Shown here one piece after another: positions 6,881 to 16,038 of a stretch of DNA of 64,000 nucleotides. This stretch comes from Novosphingobium sediminicola (lineage in GTDB: Bacteria; Pseudomonadota; Alphaproteobacteria; Sphingomonadales; Sphingomonadaceae). The first letter of the stretch is position 1. The number at the start of each line of letters is the position of its first letter. The notes below the pieces were generated by a model. That model had not been told where the DNA came from. It did not search any database and saw only the letters and a program-made list of their open reading frames with translations. Where the stretch lies: assembly GCF_014196525.1 (NCBI RefSeq), contig NZ_JACIDX010000003.1, positions 186,001-250,000 of the forward strand. Reading direction: 5' to 3'. The position numbers were made by a program, and so were the translations under genes.

Positions 6881-9361
6881 TTAAGGCCAGAATATCAGCC
6901 GGTTGAGCGCGATGCCTCCGCTGCGCGCGGTAACGGCAATGCGATGCGCGCCCGGAGTCAGCGTTGCGGGCACAGGAACGCGCAGCAGATTGGCCAGCAC
7001 GCCCGTGACCCAAGGCGCGCTGCCTACCTGACGCGGGACGGCGATGGCGATGGGCGCGCCGCCGTCGATACTGACCTCCAGCTTCAACTCGCGATCCTCG
7101 CCATCGGGAAACATCGGCAGCAGGCCGAGCGTGACGCCGTTCTGGCCCCGCGCCAAAGTGAAATTGGCCGACCATGGCGCCCCCTGCGTGTCGGCGATCA
7201 TCACGCCATGGCCGCGCCCCATGCCCTCGACCTTGCGCCAGCCCTTGGCGGGGATGTCCCCGGCCTCGATCCCCGGCGATGGCGGCGTTTGAGTGGCATC
7301 AACGCGGGCGAAGAAGCGATCCGGAGCGCTGCGCAGCGATGCGGCGGGTGTGACCAGCGGGCGCGGGCGATAGATGCGCCATTGCGGATCGGCGGGCTCG
7401 GCGGGCATGATGTTGCGCCATTTGCCGCCTGCGATGGCATTGTTATAGCGGTCGGTGATTGCGGCGATTTCCTCGTCCGCCCATGCCATCGCGCCGCCCG
7501 CCGAATAGGCTTCGGCAGGGGTGACCTCGATCATTTCGTCATAATATTCCGCCGCGAAATAGCGGATATTGGTCGCCGAGGCGGCGCGGATCGGAAATTC
7601 GACCAGTTCGAACCAGGCATCCTGCCGGTCGGCCGGAACCTGCGCGGCCATGGCCTGCGCCTTTGCGGCCAGAGCGCGCCAGCGGCGCAGGCGGTCATGC
7701 GCCTCGGCCACGGTAAAGTCGGAGAGGTGGCGGTCCTCGGCCTTGGCGGGCCATTCGAGATGTTCGGGGCGACGGGCGAAATTCAGGCGGAAATATTCAT
7801 CCATCATCGCGCTTGCCTGCGCGCTCAATTCCGGCCCGAAAGCCTCGCCCAGCCAGTGCTTCAGGTAGTCCTTCTGGCTCTCGCCGCGATGCTTCTCCAC
7901 GTCCCATGCCATGTCGAGGAAATGGGTCGTGCCGATTTCGGCGGGCTTGATATCGCCCACATTGACGATCCAGATGTTGCGCGCGCCCTTGTCATAGGCC
8001 CGCGTCATTTCCTCGCGCACCAGCGCGGGCGGGGTGGTGGACAGCCAGAGATAGGAGAGCGGATAGCCCAGATAGGACAGGTGATAATAGACCCCCGCGC
8101 CGCCCGAACGATGGGCCTCGGCCTTGCTGGGGAATTGGCGGATATAGCCGAAATTATCATCGGGCCAGACGATCGAGACATTCTCCGGCACGTTCAGGCC
8201 CGAGCGGTAGATGTCGAGCACCTCTTTATAGGGCACGAAAATCTGCCCCGCCTTTTCAGCCCCGCCCGCGACATGCTTGTCGAGCAAGGCGCGCTGGTCC
8301 TTGATGACCCGGTCGAGCAGGGCGACCTTTTCCGCCATCGTGCTGGTGCCGACCATGCCGGTGTCATGCAACCCGCGCATGCCGATGGTCCAGAGGTTCT
8401 CATAGGCCCCGTTCTTCTGCACCCTCTCCTCCCAATAGAGGCGGATCTTTTCGGGATTGGCGGCATAGTTGAAGGCCTCGGGCGCATCCTTCCATTCGCC
8501 CACATTGTTGCGCAGCATCACTTCGGAATGGGACGAGCCCATGATGATGCCGTAATCATCGGCCAGTTTGGCATTGGCGGGGTCGGAATTGAAGGCCGCC
8601 GTGGTCTTGTGCATCGCGGGCCAGAGCGTGTTGGCCTTAAGGCGCAGCATCAGTTCAAAGATGCGAGCATAGGTTTTGGGGCCGATATCCTTGCGCTGCG
8701 GGTCGAAAGTCCGCGCGGCCCATGGAAACAGGCCCCAATCCTCATCATTTACGAAGATGCCGCGATAGCGCACCGAGGGTGGGCCGAAATGATGCAGGCC
8801 GGGCGCGGCATAGATTGCATCATGATGGCGCGGGGCCAGATCGGCCCACCAGCTCCACGGATTGACGCCCATCGCGCGCGAGACTTCATAGGCGCCAAAG
8901 GCGGTGCCGCGCCGGTCGCTGCCCACCACCACCAGCGCGCGGGCGACGCCGGGCAGGGGCTTTTGCAACGAGAGGATGAGGAAACTTTCCCATTTGCCCG
9001 CCAGCGCTTGCGGATTGATCGCGCCCTTTTTGACCATGGCGTCGATGATCGCGCTTTGCCCCAGCGTGCCGATGATGATCGCGGCGGGGGCGGGCGTAGG
9101 CGTGTGAGCGGCTTGGCCCAGAACCTGCGGGGTCTGGCCGGTCACCTGCGCCAGATCGCGCGCCAGATCCTGCGCGGCGTGGCGCACGGCCATGGTCTCG
9201 CCCGGTGCGACGATGATGGGGGCGATGCGGCCTTGTTCCGCCAGCACGAAGCCGCCCTTGACCGGGACAAAGCGGAGGATCTCGTCTGCGGCATAGGCAT
9301 GGCCCGAAAGGCTGGTCGCGCAAAGGACGGCGGCCAACAGGGCGGTCTTGGCAAATTTCAT
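6881..9361 (-). CDS. Glycoside hydrolase family 115 protein (alpha-glucuronidase-like)
   Basis: This 826-residue exported protein has a signal peptide ending near SGHAYA. The middle carries GH115 signatures: YRGIFVNDEDWGLFPWA, LKANTLWPAMHK, IVWPDDNFGYIRQ and YYHLSYLGYPLSYLWL. A C-terminal beta-sandwich follows (TARSGGIALNRLIFWP at the end). GH115 members remove 4-O-methyl-glucuronic or glucuronic acid from glycan side chains. Start ATG 9361 lies 15 bases after the NagX stop, so it is the last gene of the GH89-nagX-GH115 run. Together with GH89 it suggests a polymer with both alpha-GlcNAc and uronic acid, which is inference. Confidence 0.88.
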   Translation of the reverse strand: MKFAKTALLAAVLCATSLSGHAYAADEILRFVPVKGGFVLAEQGRIAPIIVAPGETMAVRHAAQDLARDLAQVTGQTPQVLGQAAHTPTPAPAAIIIGTLGQSAIIDAMVKKGAINPQALAGKWESFLILSLQKPLPGVARALVVVGSDRRGTAFGAYEVSRAMGVNPWSWWADLAPRHHDAIYAAPGLHHFGPPSVRYRGIFVNDEDWGLFPWAARTFDPQRKDIGPKTYARIFELMLRLKANTLWPAMHKTTAAFNSDPANAKLADDYGIIMGSSHSEVMLRNNVGEWKDAPEAFNYAANPEKIRLYWEERVQKNGAYENLWTIGMRGLHDTGMVGTSTMAEKVALLDRVIKDQRALLDKHVAGGAEKAGQIFVPYKEVLDIYRSGLNVPENVSIVWPDDNFGYIRQFPSKAEAHRSGGAGVYYHLSYLGYPLSYLWLSTTPPALVREEMTRAYDKGARNIWIVNVGDIKPAEIGTTHFLDMAWDVEKHRGESQKDYLKHWLGEAFGPELSAQASAMMDEYFRLNFARRPEHLEWPAKAEDRHLSDFTVAEAHDRLRRWRALAAKAQAMAAQVPADRQDAWFELVEFPIRAASATNIRYFAAEYYDEMIEVTPAEAYSAGGAMAWADEEIAAITDRYNNAIAGGKWRNIMPAEPADPQWRIYRPRPLVTPAASLRSAPDRFFARVDATQTPPSPGIEAGDIPAKGWRKVEGMGRGHGVMIADTQGAPWSANFTLARGQNGVTLGLLPMFPDGEDRELKLEVSIDGGAPIAIAVPRQVGSAPWVTGVLANLLRVPVPATLTPGAHRIAVTARSGGIALNRLIFWP

Positions 9362-9376
9362 GATACTCTCCCGGCC

Positions 9377-10498
9377 TTATGCTTTGAGGATCAAACCCTT
9401 GCGATCCATCCACCAACCCACGGCCCAGCACACCATCGTATAGGCCAGCGCGCAGAGCAGCGAGCCCAAGGCGCCCGGCGCCACGGCCTGAAACAGGCGG
9501 ATGCCGACCCAGTCGTAAACCCCGTCCTCGCCCAGCGGCACCATGTTGAGCACGGTCACGAACATTTCGGAAAACAGATAGATCGCCAGCGGATTGCGCC
9601 CCAGAATGGTGAAGAAGCGGACGCCTCCGCGCTTGCCGCGCAATTCGATGATCCAGATGGTCCAGGCCAGCAGCAGCAGATCAAGGCCCGTGGTCAGCAG
9701 AACAAAGGGGCTGGTCCACAGCTTCTTTGCGATGGGGAACAAAGGCTCCCACGCATGGGCCGCCGCGATACAGGCAAGGCCCGCCACCAGCATCACGCGC
9801 AGGGCGTCGCGCAGATCGCCGCCCCGCTGGACCAGCAATCCGGCCAGATAGCCTGCCAGCACATTGACCACGGCGGGCAAAGTGCCGAGGAAGCCTTCGG
9901 GGTCAAACCCGCCATCCTTTTTATACAGATGCCCCGGCGAGAGCAGCGCCATGTCCAGCCGCGTACCGGCATTGCCCAGCTTGCCATAGACATCGCCCGG
10001 CACGCCGAAATGCAGCAATATCGCCCAATAGCCCAGCAACAGCGCACAGCAGGCCCCCAGCACCACCCGCCAGTCGCCCCAGCGCACGATCACGCCCGCC
10101 AGCACATAGCACAGCGCCAGCCTTTGCAGCACGCCCGGCACGCGGGTCTGCGCAAAGGGGATCAGTTCCCAGCCCGCATCCGTGTGATGCACAAAGGGAA
10201 ACCAGTACATCAAAAAGCCCAGCGCAAAGATGATCGCGCCCCGCCGCAGCAATCGCGCCAGATAAGGCCCGGCGGGCAGGGGACGGCGCATGGCAAAGCT
10301 CATCGCATTGCCCATGGCGAAGAGGAAGGTGGGAAAGATCAGATCGGCCAGCGTGAAGCCGATCCATTTGGCATGGATCAGCGGCTCATAGGCCCGCGCG
10401 CCCGGCCCCGCCGTGTTGACGAGGATCATCAGAAACATCGTTGCCCCGCGAAACACATCAAGCGAGACGAAGCGCTGGGGCTTAACGGGACCACTCAT
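9377..10498 (-). CDS. nagX: NagX-like membrane protein (HGSNAT/DUF5009 family)
   Basis: This 373-residue polytopic inner-membrane protein starts SGPVKPQRFVSLDVFRGATM. The family signature YEPLIHAKWIGFTLADLIFP (about residues 45-64) contains the conserved His that in human heparan-alpha-glucosaminide N-acetyltransferase takes part in acetyl transfer across the membrane. About ten hydrophobic segments follow. Bacterial homologues called NagX occur in GlcNAc regulons of Xanthomonas and Shewanella. ATG 10498 overlaps the stop of the GH89 gene by four bases (ATGA), indicating coupled expression. Whether it acetylates or transports glucosamine sugars cannot be read from sequence. Confidence 0.85.
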   Translation of the reverse strand: MSGPVKPQRFVSLDVFRGATMFLMILVNTAGPGARAYEPLIHAKWIGFTLADLIFPTFLFAMGNAMSFAMRRPLPAGPYLARLLRRGAIIFALGFLMYWFPFVHHTDAGWELIPFAQTRVPGVLQRLALCYVLAGVIVRWGDWRVVLGACCALLLGYWAILLHFGVPGDVYGKLGNAGTRLDMALLSPGHLYKKDGGFDPEGFLGTLPAVVNVLAGYLAGLLVQRGGDLRDALRVMLVAGLACIAAAHAWEPLFPIAKKLWTSPFVLLTTGLDLLLLAWTIWIIELRGKRGGVRFFTILGRNPLAIYLFSEMFVTVLNMVPLGEDGVYDWVGIRLFQAVAPGALGSLLCALAYTMVCWAVGWWMDRKGLILKA

Positions 10499-12780
10499 GG
10501 CAGTTCTTTCAGCAATTGCGCGGCGGCCTTGACCGGATCGGCGGGGGCGGCATGGGCGTAATCCTTGCCATTGGCCACCCATTGCTCTTCCCATGCGCGG
10601 ATGTGGGCGATGGTGGCGGCTTCATCCAAAGGCTTATGCGCCAAAGCGGCGGCGCGCGCATCCTCCAGCATCATCTGCCAGCGCGGCAGGTAATAATCCG
10701 CATAAAGCCCCGACCATGCGCGCGAGGCATAATCGGACAGATGGCCCGTCCCGCCCCAGATGGTGACGATGGCCTTGGCCTGGGTGGCGTAATCGGCTTT
10801 TTCGGCGGGGCTGTCGCCATAGGCGCGGGCGTCCTTCACCCATGTGGCCAGCGTTTCCTGCTGATTGGCGGCCAGCGTGTCGATCCTGCGCGCCAGATCG
10901 GAGATTTGCGCGCGCGCGCGGTCGCCGCCCGCAACATCGTCCGCCTTATAGGCGGCCAGCGCGGTTTTAAGCCGGTCGTCCAGCCTCATGCTGGCATAAT
11001 GCCGGGTAAGATCGACAATATCCTTGGCGAACAAGGGGGAGGGATGCGCAGGCGCGGCGGCCAGCATCGCCTCAATCCCCCGGCGCAGCGCCGCAGGATC
11101 GCCGGGAGCTGCGGGATAATCCGCGCCCGTGGCCGAGGGTCGTTTGAAGAAGAGATAGGCGCCCGCCATCTGGTTCCACCAGCGTGGGGTCCAGTAGCGG
11201 GTCTGATAGGCGCCCGAAATCGCCCGCTGCCATGCCGAGACCAGCGCGGGCGAGGTGCTGCCATAGCGCGCGGCCGTATAGGTTTTCAGCCACTCGCCCA
11301 GATCGCGTTTTGGCCCCCATGCCAGATCATAGGCATAGGCATAGACGATGCTGTTCGAATGCAGCCCTTCGGGGAACAGGCCAAAGCCTGCCATATGGCC
11401 CTTGGCCGGGTTGTTCAGCGCGGCGGCCATATTGGTTTTATAGAAACCAAGATCGCCATAGGCCGGGTTGCTGCCGCCATAATTATGGACATAGCCGTAG
11501 ACCCATTGCTTGCCGTAAAAGGCCTGCGTCTGCTGCCAGATGCCTGGATAGCGGTCATTGCCGATGTCGAGCACCAGCATCTTCTCATCCGGCACCTTTG
11601 ACAGGAATGCGCGCACCGCCTCCGGCGTCCAGAACGCCTTGTCCGCGCCGAACAGCCAGCCCTGCATCACCCATGTGGCCTTGGGCGCGGCGGCGGTGAT
11701 CGAATGATAGAGCTTCTCGCCATAGGCGGCCAGACGCGCATCGCGCACCGCAGGCGGCAGGGCGGCGACCTTTTCGGCCTGCGTATTGGCGGCAGCGGTA
11801 TTAGCGATGGAATCGCCATATTGCGCATTGGTCGCGTCCGATCCGTCCTCGGCAATCGGGGGGACCATTTCGTTGAACGCATCGGCAAGGTAATAATCGC
11901 CCGCGCCATAGGTGGCGTTGTAGATCTCGATGAAACGCCTGGCCAGACGCGTAAAAAGCGGGTCGGACGGATCGAGCCAATAGGTCGGCGGGAAACCTTC
12001 CCAACTGCGCATCTTGTAGATCCGCGCCTTGGGATGGGCCTTGGCAAAGCCTTCGGGCACATAGCCGGCAAAGGCGGGCAGCACCGGCTTCATGCCAAGG
12101 CTGCGCATCCGGGCGAGGATTTTGATCTGAAGCTGATGCTTCTTTTCGATCCAGCCGGGCGAGAGCGGGGCGCGATAGCCCGCGATATTGCCCATCCGCT
12201 GCCACGGCAAAAAGGGCGCGGCCGACAGGCTCTGGCCGATGGCGGCCTCATCCATGCCTTCCTCGCGCCAGAGCGCGCGCCAGACATATTCCTGCCCCTC
12301 CATGGCCAATGGCGTATCGACGCCATGCGCGGCCATCCAGTCGATCTCGCTGCTCCACCGGGCCCAGTTCCACCACGGCGTGGTATAGCCATAGGTGCAG
12401 GTGTTGAGATAGGCGCGCAGATCGAAGGGGGAGGAAACCTCGCCGCTGTCGAAATTATCGGCGCGCGACAGGGGCACGGCGCGGCGGCCTTCCCAGCTTA
12501 GATGCAGCTTGCCCTTGGCCTCCAGCGCCTGCGCCACGCCATGCACCAGCGCGATGGGAGAGGAGCCGGTGGCGGCAATCGCGCCGTGGCGGATGCGCAC
12601 GCGATAGGTGGGATGCGCGGCGGGGCGGATGGACAGATCGACCTGCGCGGCCTTGACCCCAAGGCGCGCCATGGCGGCCCGCGCGGCGGCCACATCGGGC
12701 GTGTCTTTGGCATGGGCTGTGCTGCTCAACGCCAGAGCCAGGGCAAGGCTGGTGACACGCAAGGGGGGCAGGATCGGCAT
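10495..12780 (-). CDS. Alpha-N-acetylglucosaminidase, GH89 (NAGLU-like)
   Basis: This 761-residue exported enzyme has a signal peptide LALALALSSTAHA. The GH89 core is clear: AYLNTCTYGYTTPWWNWARW, MAMEGQEYVWR-type substrate segment, LADAFNEMVPP with the presumed acid/base Glu304, and FGLFPEGLHSN with the presumed nucleophile Glu471. GH89 cleaves terminal alpha-linked GlcNAc. A longer frame reaches 12858, but that start lies inside the strong terminator hairpin of the upstream receptor gene; ATG 12780 directly precedes the signal peptide and is preferred. Stop overlaps nagX, and the released GlcNAc fits the divergent nag/PTS operon. Confidence 0.9.
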   Translation of the reverse strand: MPILPPLRVTSLALALALSSTAHAKDTPDVAAARAAMARLGVKAAQVDLSIRPAAHPTYRVRIRHGAIAATGSSPIALVHGVAQALEAKGKLHLSWEGRRAVPLSRADNFDSGEVSSPFDLRAYLNTCTYGYTTPWWNWARWSSEIDWMAAHGVDTPLAMEGQEYVWRALWREEGMDEAAIGQSLSAAPFLPWQRMGNIAGYRAPLSPGWIEKKHQLQIKILARMRSLGMKPVLPAFAGYVPEGFAKAHPKARIYKMRSWEGFPPTYWLDPSDPLFTRLARRFIEIYNATYGAGDYYLADAFNEMVPPIAEDGSDATNAQYGDSIANTAAANTQAEKVAALPPAVRDARLAAYGEKLYHSITAAAPKATWVMQGWLFGADKAFWTPEAVRAFLSKVPDEKMLVLDIGNDRYPGIWQQTQAFYGKQWVYGYVHNYGGSNPAYGDLGFYKTNMAAALNNPAKGHMAGFGLFPEGLHSNSIVYAYAYDLAWGPKRDLGEWLKTYTAARYGSTSPALVSAWQRAISGAYQTRYWTPRWWNQMAGAYLFFKRPSATGADYPAAPGDPAALRRGIEAMLAAAPAHPSPLFAKDIVDLTRHYASMRLDDRLKTALAAYKADDVAGGDRARAQISDLARRIDTLAANQQETLATWVKDARAYGDSPAEKADYATQAKAIVTIWGGTGHLSDYASRAWSGLYADYYLPRWQMMLEDARAAALAHKPLDEAATIAHIRAWEEQWVANGKDYAHAAPADPVKAAAQLLKELP

Positions 12781-12827
12781 ACGGGGGTTTTCTTCCGTGC
12801 AGGCGGGCAGGACAAGCGGGCAAACAC

Positions 12828-12876
12828 AAAAAATCCGGCGAGGGAAAGAGCGACGCATCGCTCTCCCCCCGCCGGA
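12828..12876 (-). terminator. Rho-independent terminator after the glycan TonB receptor gene
   Basis: On the reverse strand a long GC-rich hairpin pairs TCCGGCG...AGAGCGA with TCGCTCT...CGCCGGA around loop CGCA (internal mismatches only). Six T residues follow directly (12833-12828). It separates the highly expressed receptor gene from the GH89-nagX-GH115 run, allowing partial read-through or independent initiation. Confidence 0.85.
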
Positions 12877-12892
12877 CAGTCAGGGTAGGTTC

Positions 12893-15601
12893 TTAGAACT
12901 TGTAAGAAGCCGAGGCATAGAAGCTGCGGCCGTAGAAGCTGCTTTCCTGCCACACGGAAGTGCCGGTGTAGGCCGCCTTCTCGCTGCTGTTGTTCAGGTT
13001 GATCACGCCTGCGGTAAAGCTGAGATGGGCGTCGGGCGTATAACCGGCGCTCAGGTCAATCTGGGTGCGGGCCTTGACCGTATGACCTTCGCGGGCAAAG
13101 AAGCTGTCCGCGCTGTTCTGGTCATAGGCGCTGCGATAGTTGAGCGAAGCGCGCAGCGAGAACATGCGGTTTTCCCAATAAGGCGTCACGTTCCACGTCA
13201 CCTTCGACAGGTTGCGGATGGTGTAGCCCGTGCCCACGGCCAGCTTTTGCGGGATCACGCGGGTATAGTTGGCGATCAGGCCGAAACCCTTGATCGGCAG
13301 CATCTTGTCGAACGAATGGTTGAGGCTGATTTCATAGCCCTTCACCTTGATCGTGCTGGGATCGTTGAGCGACTGGGTGATGTCATAGGCATTGCCTGCG
13401 GCATCGGCGCAATCGCCTGCCGAGTTCTTGGCCAGCGAGGTGCCGTTGAACGAGGAGGGGCAGATCAGCGACGTATAGGTGCCGTTCTTGATCCATTTGT
13501 AGAAGCCGTTGATGGCAATCGCGCTGGAGCGCTCATAATACCATTCCACGCCCAGATCGACCTGATTGGCGGTCAAGGCCTTCAGGCCCGCCTGACCCAG
13601 ATCGACGGTAAAGGTGCGCTGACCGCCGCTGACCGAGGAGGACGAGGTCTGCGCCATCGAGGTGTTGCTGTCCATGATCGGACGCACCAGCACCTTGGCC
13701 GCGGCCAGACGAACCTGAACCGCCTTGGCCGGTTCCAGCACGAGGTTCATGCTGGGCAGCAGGTTGCCGTATTTCTGGCTCAGGTTGTAATCGCCGATCT
13801 TGGCCTGAACCTCGCTGTAACCGTCGCTGCGCGGGCCGGTCACATTGCCGCGCACCTTTTGCGTCGTATATTCATAGCGCAGGCCGACATTGCCGCGCAG
13901 CGGCATGCCTGCGATTTCCGTCTCGATCGTGGCCTGGCCATAGACCGAGGGCATATAGCGATCGACGTGATACGAGGCTTCGGGCGCATAGATTTCGGGC
14001 ACCGTGATGCCTGCGGCGGCCAGCGCCTTGTCATAGGCGGCCAGATCGGGCGCGACCCATGCGTTGGGAATGCCCGAAGCGTTGTTCAGGAAGCCGGAGA
14101 CCGAATAATTATAGGTCGCCATGGCCGGGAAGATGCTGCTCGACGCGGCGGGCTGGGCCGAACCCAGCGCGATCAGGTCGTGGCGCGAAACGAAGCGGTT
14201 GAACGTTTCGTGGCGGAACTTGACGCCCGCAGCCAGCTTGCTGATCGGGCCGAAGCCGACTTCCTTATACAGGTCCGCCTGACCCGACCATTCGGTCGTG
14301 CGCATCTGGCGGGTGGCGCCATTGGGATATTCGTTGCGCGTCAGCGTGGACGGCGCATAGGTCCCGGTCGAATTCAGCGCCGAGGAAGTGTTGAAGCTGA
14401 TCGCCTCGGGGTTCGAAATGTCCAGCGTGGCGCTGGCGATATTGATGCCCAGAATGGCGGCCGCTTCGCGCTGATACGAGGTGCCCTTGGAATAATTGGC
14501 AATCGTGCGCCCGCTCCAGCCATTGTCGCCCTTCCATTTGGCCGACAGCGTGTAAAGCTGGGTGGTCAGGTTGCGGTCTTCGTGCTGACGGTTGTTTTCC
14601 ATGGTGAAATTGGTGGCCGTCACATTGGTGGCCGCACCATTGGACACCGAATTGACCGTGATGCGCGAGGTGTCGAACAGGAACACCTGCTGGTTCACGT
14701 CATAGGTGGTCTTGTCCTTGGCATAGATCGCGTTGAAGCCGACCTCGATGCGATCCGAAGGGCGCCACTGCAGGCCGCCGCTGGCCATCAGACGCTCGGT
14801 TTCGCGGTCGATGCGGCGATAGCGCGGACGGCGCGGGGTCAGGATGCCGCTCACGCCGCCGACGGTCTGGGTGGTCCAGCGGTCCATCCACATATAGTCG
14901 GCGCGGTCATTCAGCTTTTGATAGCCAAGGTTGACATAGACGCCCAGCGTGCCGTCAAGGAACTGGTCGATATAGCTGACGCCGACCTTGGGCGTAATCT
15001 TGCCCCCGGCATATTGCGAATTCTGCGCCTTGGCCGAAACGACGAGCTGGCGCTTGTGATAATCCAGCGGCTTGGTGGTTTCGATGTTGACCGTGCCCGA
15101 CAGGCCGCCCGCGTCCATATCGGCGGTGGGCGACTTGATGACCTGAATGGCGCTGGCCAGTTCGGTCTGGATGATGTCGAAGCGGAAGCCGTCGGTGAAG
15201 TCGGCGCTCTTGATGGTCTGACCGTTGATCGTGGTCATCGCATATTGCGGGCCAAGGCCGCGAATGCTGATCGTGGCGCCGCGACCGTTGATGTTCGACA
15301 TCTGGACGCCGGAAATGCGCTGGATCGATTCGGTGATGTTTTCGGCCGGGAACTTGCCGATGTCTTCCGACGAAATGCCGTCCGAAACGCGCGTGTCCTT
15401 GCGCTTGGCGTCCAGCGCGGATTTCAGGCTGGCGCGGAAACCGGTGACGACGATGCCGTCGCTGGCATCAGCAGCGGGCGCTGCGGTTTGCGCATGGGCA
15501 GCGCCCGCCACGATCAGCGCCGATGCGCCGCAGGTGGAAAGCATCGTCATTCTGGCAGCACGTGAAAGCGGCGAAACAAGCGAAGCACGCAAGATCGTCA
15601 T
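12893..15601 (-). CDS. TonB-dependent receptor, Caulobacter/glycan type
   Basis: This 902-residue outer-membrane receptor has a signal peptide ending GAAHAQ. Next come a TonB-box-like DGIVVTGFRASLKSALDAKR and a plug domain with DISSEDIGKFPAENITESIQRISGVQ-like order (ITESIQRISGVQ, ISIRGLGPQ, VIKSPTADMDAGGLSGTVN). A 22-strand barrel ends SFYGRSFYASASYKF, with terminal aromatic residue for BAM. This plug style matches the proteobacterial carbohydrate receptors found beside chito-oligosaccharide and other glycan genes. It is divergent from nagB-nagA-PTS and upstream of GH89-nagX-GH115, so it probably imports a GlcNAc-containing oligosaccharide. Confidence 0.92.
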   Translation of the reverse strand: MTILRASLVSPLSRAARMTMLSTCGASALIVAGAAHAQTAAPAADASDGIVVTGFRASLKSALDAKRKDTRVSDGISSEDIGKFPAENITESIQRISGVQMSNINGRGATISIRGLGPQYAMTTINGQTIKSADFTDGFRFDIIQTELASAIQVIKSPTADMDAGGLSGTVNIETTKPLDYHKRQLVVSAKAQNSQYAGGKITPKVGVSYIDQFLDGTLGVYVNLGYQKLNDRADYMWMDRWTTQTVGGVSGILTPRRPRYRRIDRETERLMASGGLQWRPSDRIEVGFNAIYAKDKTTYDVNQQVFLFDTSRITVNSVSNGAATNVTATNFTMENNRQHEDRNLTTQLYTLSAKWKGDNGWSGRTIANYSKGTSYQREAAAILGINIASATLDISNPEAISFNTSSALNSTGTYAPSTLTRNEYPNGATRQMRTTEWSGQADLYKEVGFGPISKLAAGVKFRHETFNRFVSRHDLIALGSAQPAASSSIFPAMATYNYSVSGFLNNASGIPNAWVAPDLAAYDKALAAAGITVPEIYAPEASYHVDRYMPSVYGQATIETEIAGMPLRGNVGLRYEYTTQKVRGNVTGPRSDGYSEVQAKIGDYNLSQKYGNLLPSMNLVLEPAKAVQVRLAAAKVLVRPIMDSNTSMAQTSSSSVSGGQRTFTVDLGQAGLKALTANQVDLGVEWYYERSSAIAINGFYKWIKNGTYTSLICPSSFNGTSLAKNSAGDCADAAGNAYDITQSLNDPSTIKVKGYEISLNHSFDKMLPIKGFGLIANYTRVIPQKLAVGTGYTIRNLSKVTWNVTPYWENRMFSLRASLNYRSAYDQNSADSFFAREGHTVKARTQIDLSAGYTPDAHLSFTAGVINLNNSSEKAAYTGTSVWQESSFYGRSFYASASYKF

Positions 15602-15714
15602 AAAACCCCCTCAAGAAATTGAGCTGAACCCTGTATCCTCCCGGGGTTGGCGCATTTGGTGCGGCATCTGCCCCGTTCGCGCTCAGAAATCCGTCGGAAG
15701 GGCGAGTCTGTCAA

Positions 15715-15728
15715 GTCATTTCAATGAC
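15715..15728. promoter_or_regulatory. Perfect 14-base palindrome, candidate operator
   Basis: GTCATT-TC-AATGAC is perfectly self-complementary and lies 114 bases upstream of the receptor start. It resembles dyad operators of LacI- or GntR-type regulators. It is unique in the parts of the window I inspected, so its binder is unknown. Confidence 0.4.
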
Positions 15729-15739
15729 ACATTTGTTCA

Positions 15740-15749
15740 AATTGGTATT
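15740..15749 (+). promoter_or_regulatory. Candidate GntR/NagR half-site AATTGGTATT (receptor side)
   Basis: The decamer AATTGGTATT is repeated in reverse orientation at 15955, giving one copy per divergent promoter. Sites of the HutC-type GlcNAc regulators (DasR, B. subtilis NagR/YvoA) contain TGGT(A/C)TA, so the resemblance fits the GntR regulator at 22616. This copy is 139 bases upstream of the TonB receptor start. Confidence 0.4.
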
Positions 15750-15954
15750 GCAAATATGCGACGATTGACGGCGAAAAGGCCTGATTGGCCTGTCCAAAAA
15801 GGGTGCTGAAATTCAATAAGTCAATGAATGTATGTTATTTTTATGCTTTCACCGAGATGGCGGCCGTGGTTTATCCCGCCCGACCTTCGACACGCCTGAT
15901 ACGTCAAATTGCGAATGCAGATGAAAGCTGTTGCAATGATGATGAGCTTAAAAT

Positions 15955-15964
15955 AATACCAATT
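15955..15964 (-). promoter_or_regulatory. Candidate GntR/NagR half-site AATTGGTATT (nag operon side)
   Basis: The complement of AATACCAATT, identical to the decamer at 15740, lies 75 bases upstream of the nagB-II start. The pair is outward-facing, as expected for one regulator controlling both divergent transcripts. Binding is inferred. Confidence 0.4.
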
Positions 15965-16038
15965 GCATATCACTTGCCGACATATTGGCATGACAGACTC
16001 GCCCCCCTCGCGGGGCGGCGCAAGGCAGGACCCGATTT

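Larger units (their letters stand above)
15602..16038. other. Divergent intergenic region between receptor and nag operon, 437 bases
   Basis: No gene is seen. The region is AT-richer than its surroundings and carries three elements annotated separately: a perfect palindrome at 15715 and two copies of AATTGGTATT in opposite orientation at 15740 and 15955. Short open frames here (for example 15785-16042) have neither family resemblance nor ribosome sites. Confidence 0.6.

Noticed and set aside
6854..10561. A 1235-codon open frame on the plus strand opposite GH115, NagX and GH89
   Set aside because: His/Gln/Arg-rich sequence without any domain; it mirrors three well-supported minus-strand genes and is a product of high GC content.
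12778..12858. N-terminal extension of the GH89 protein starting MRRSFPRR
   Set aside because: Its start codon lies inside a strong terminator hairpin of the upstream gene, and the signal peptide begins at 12780.
12608..15565. A 985-codon plus-strand open frame opposite the TonB receptor
   Set aside because: Low-complexity shadow of a clear receptor with signal peptide, plug and barrel.
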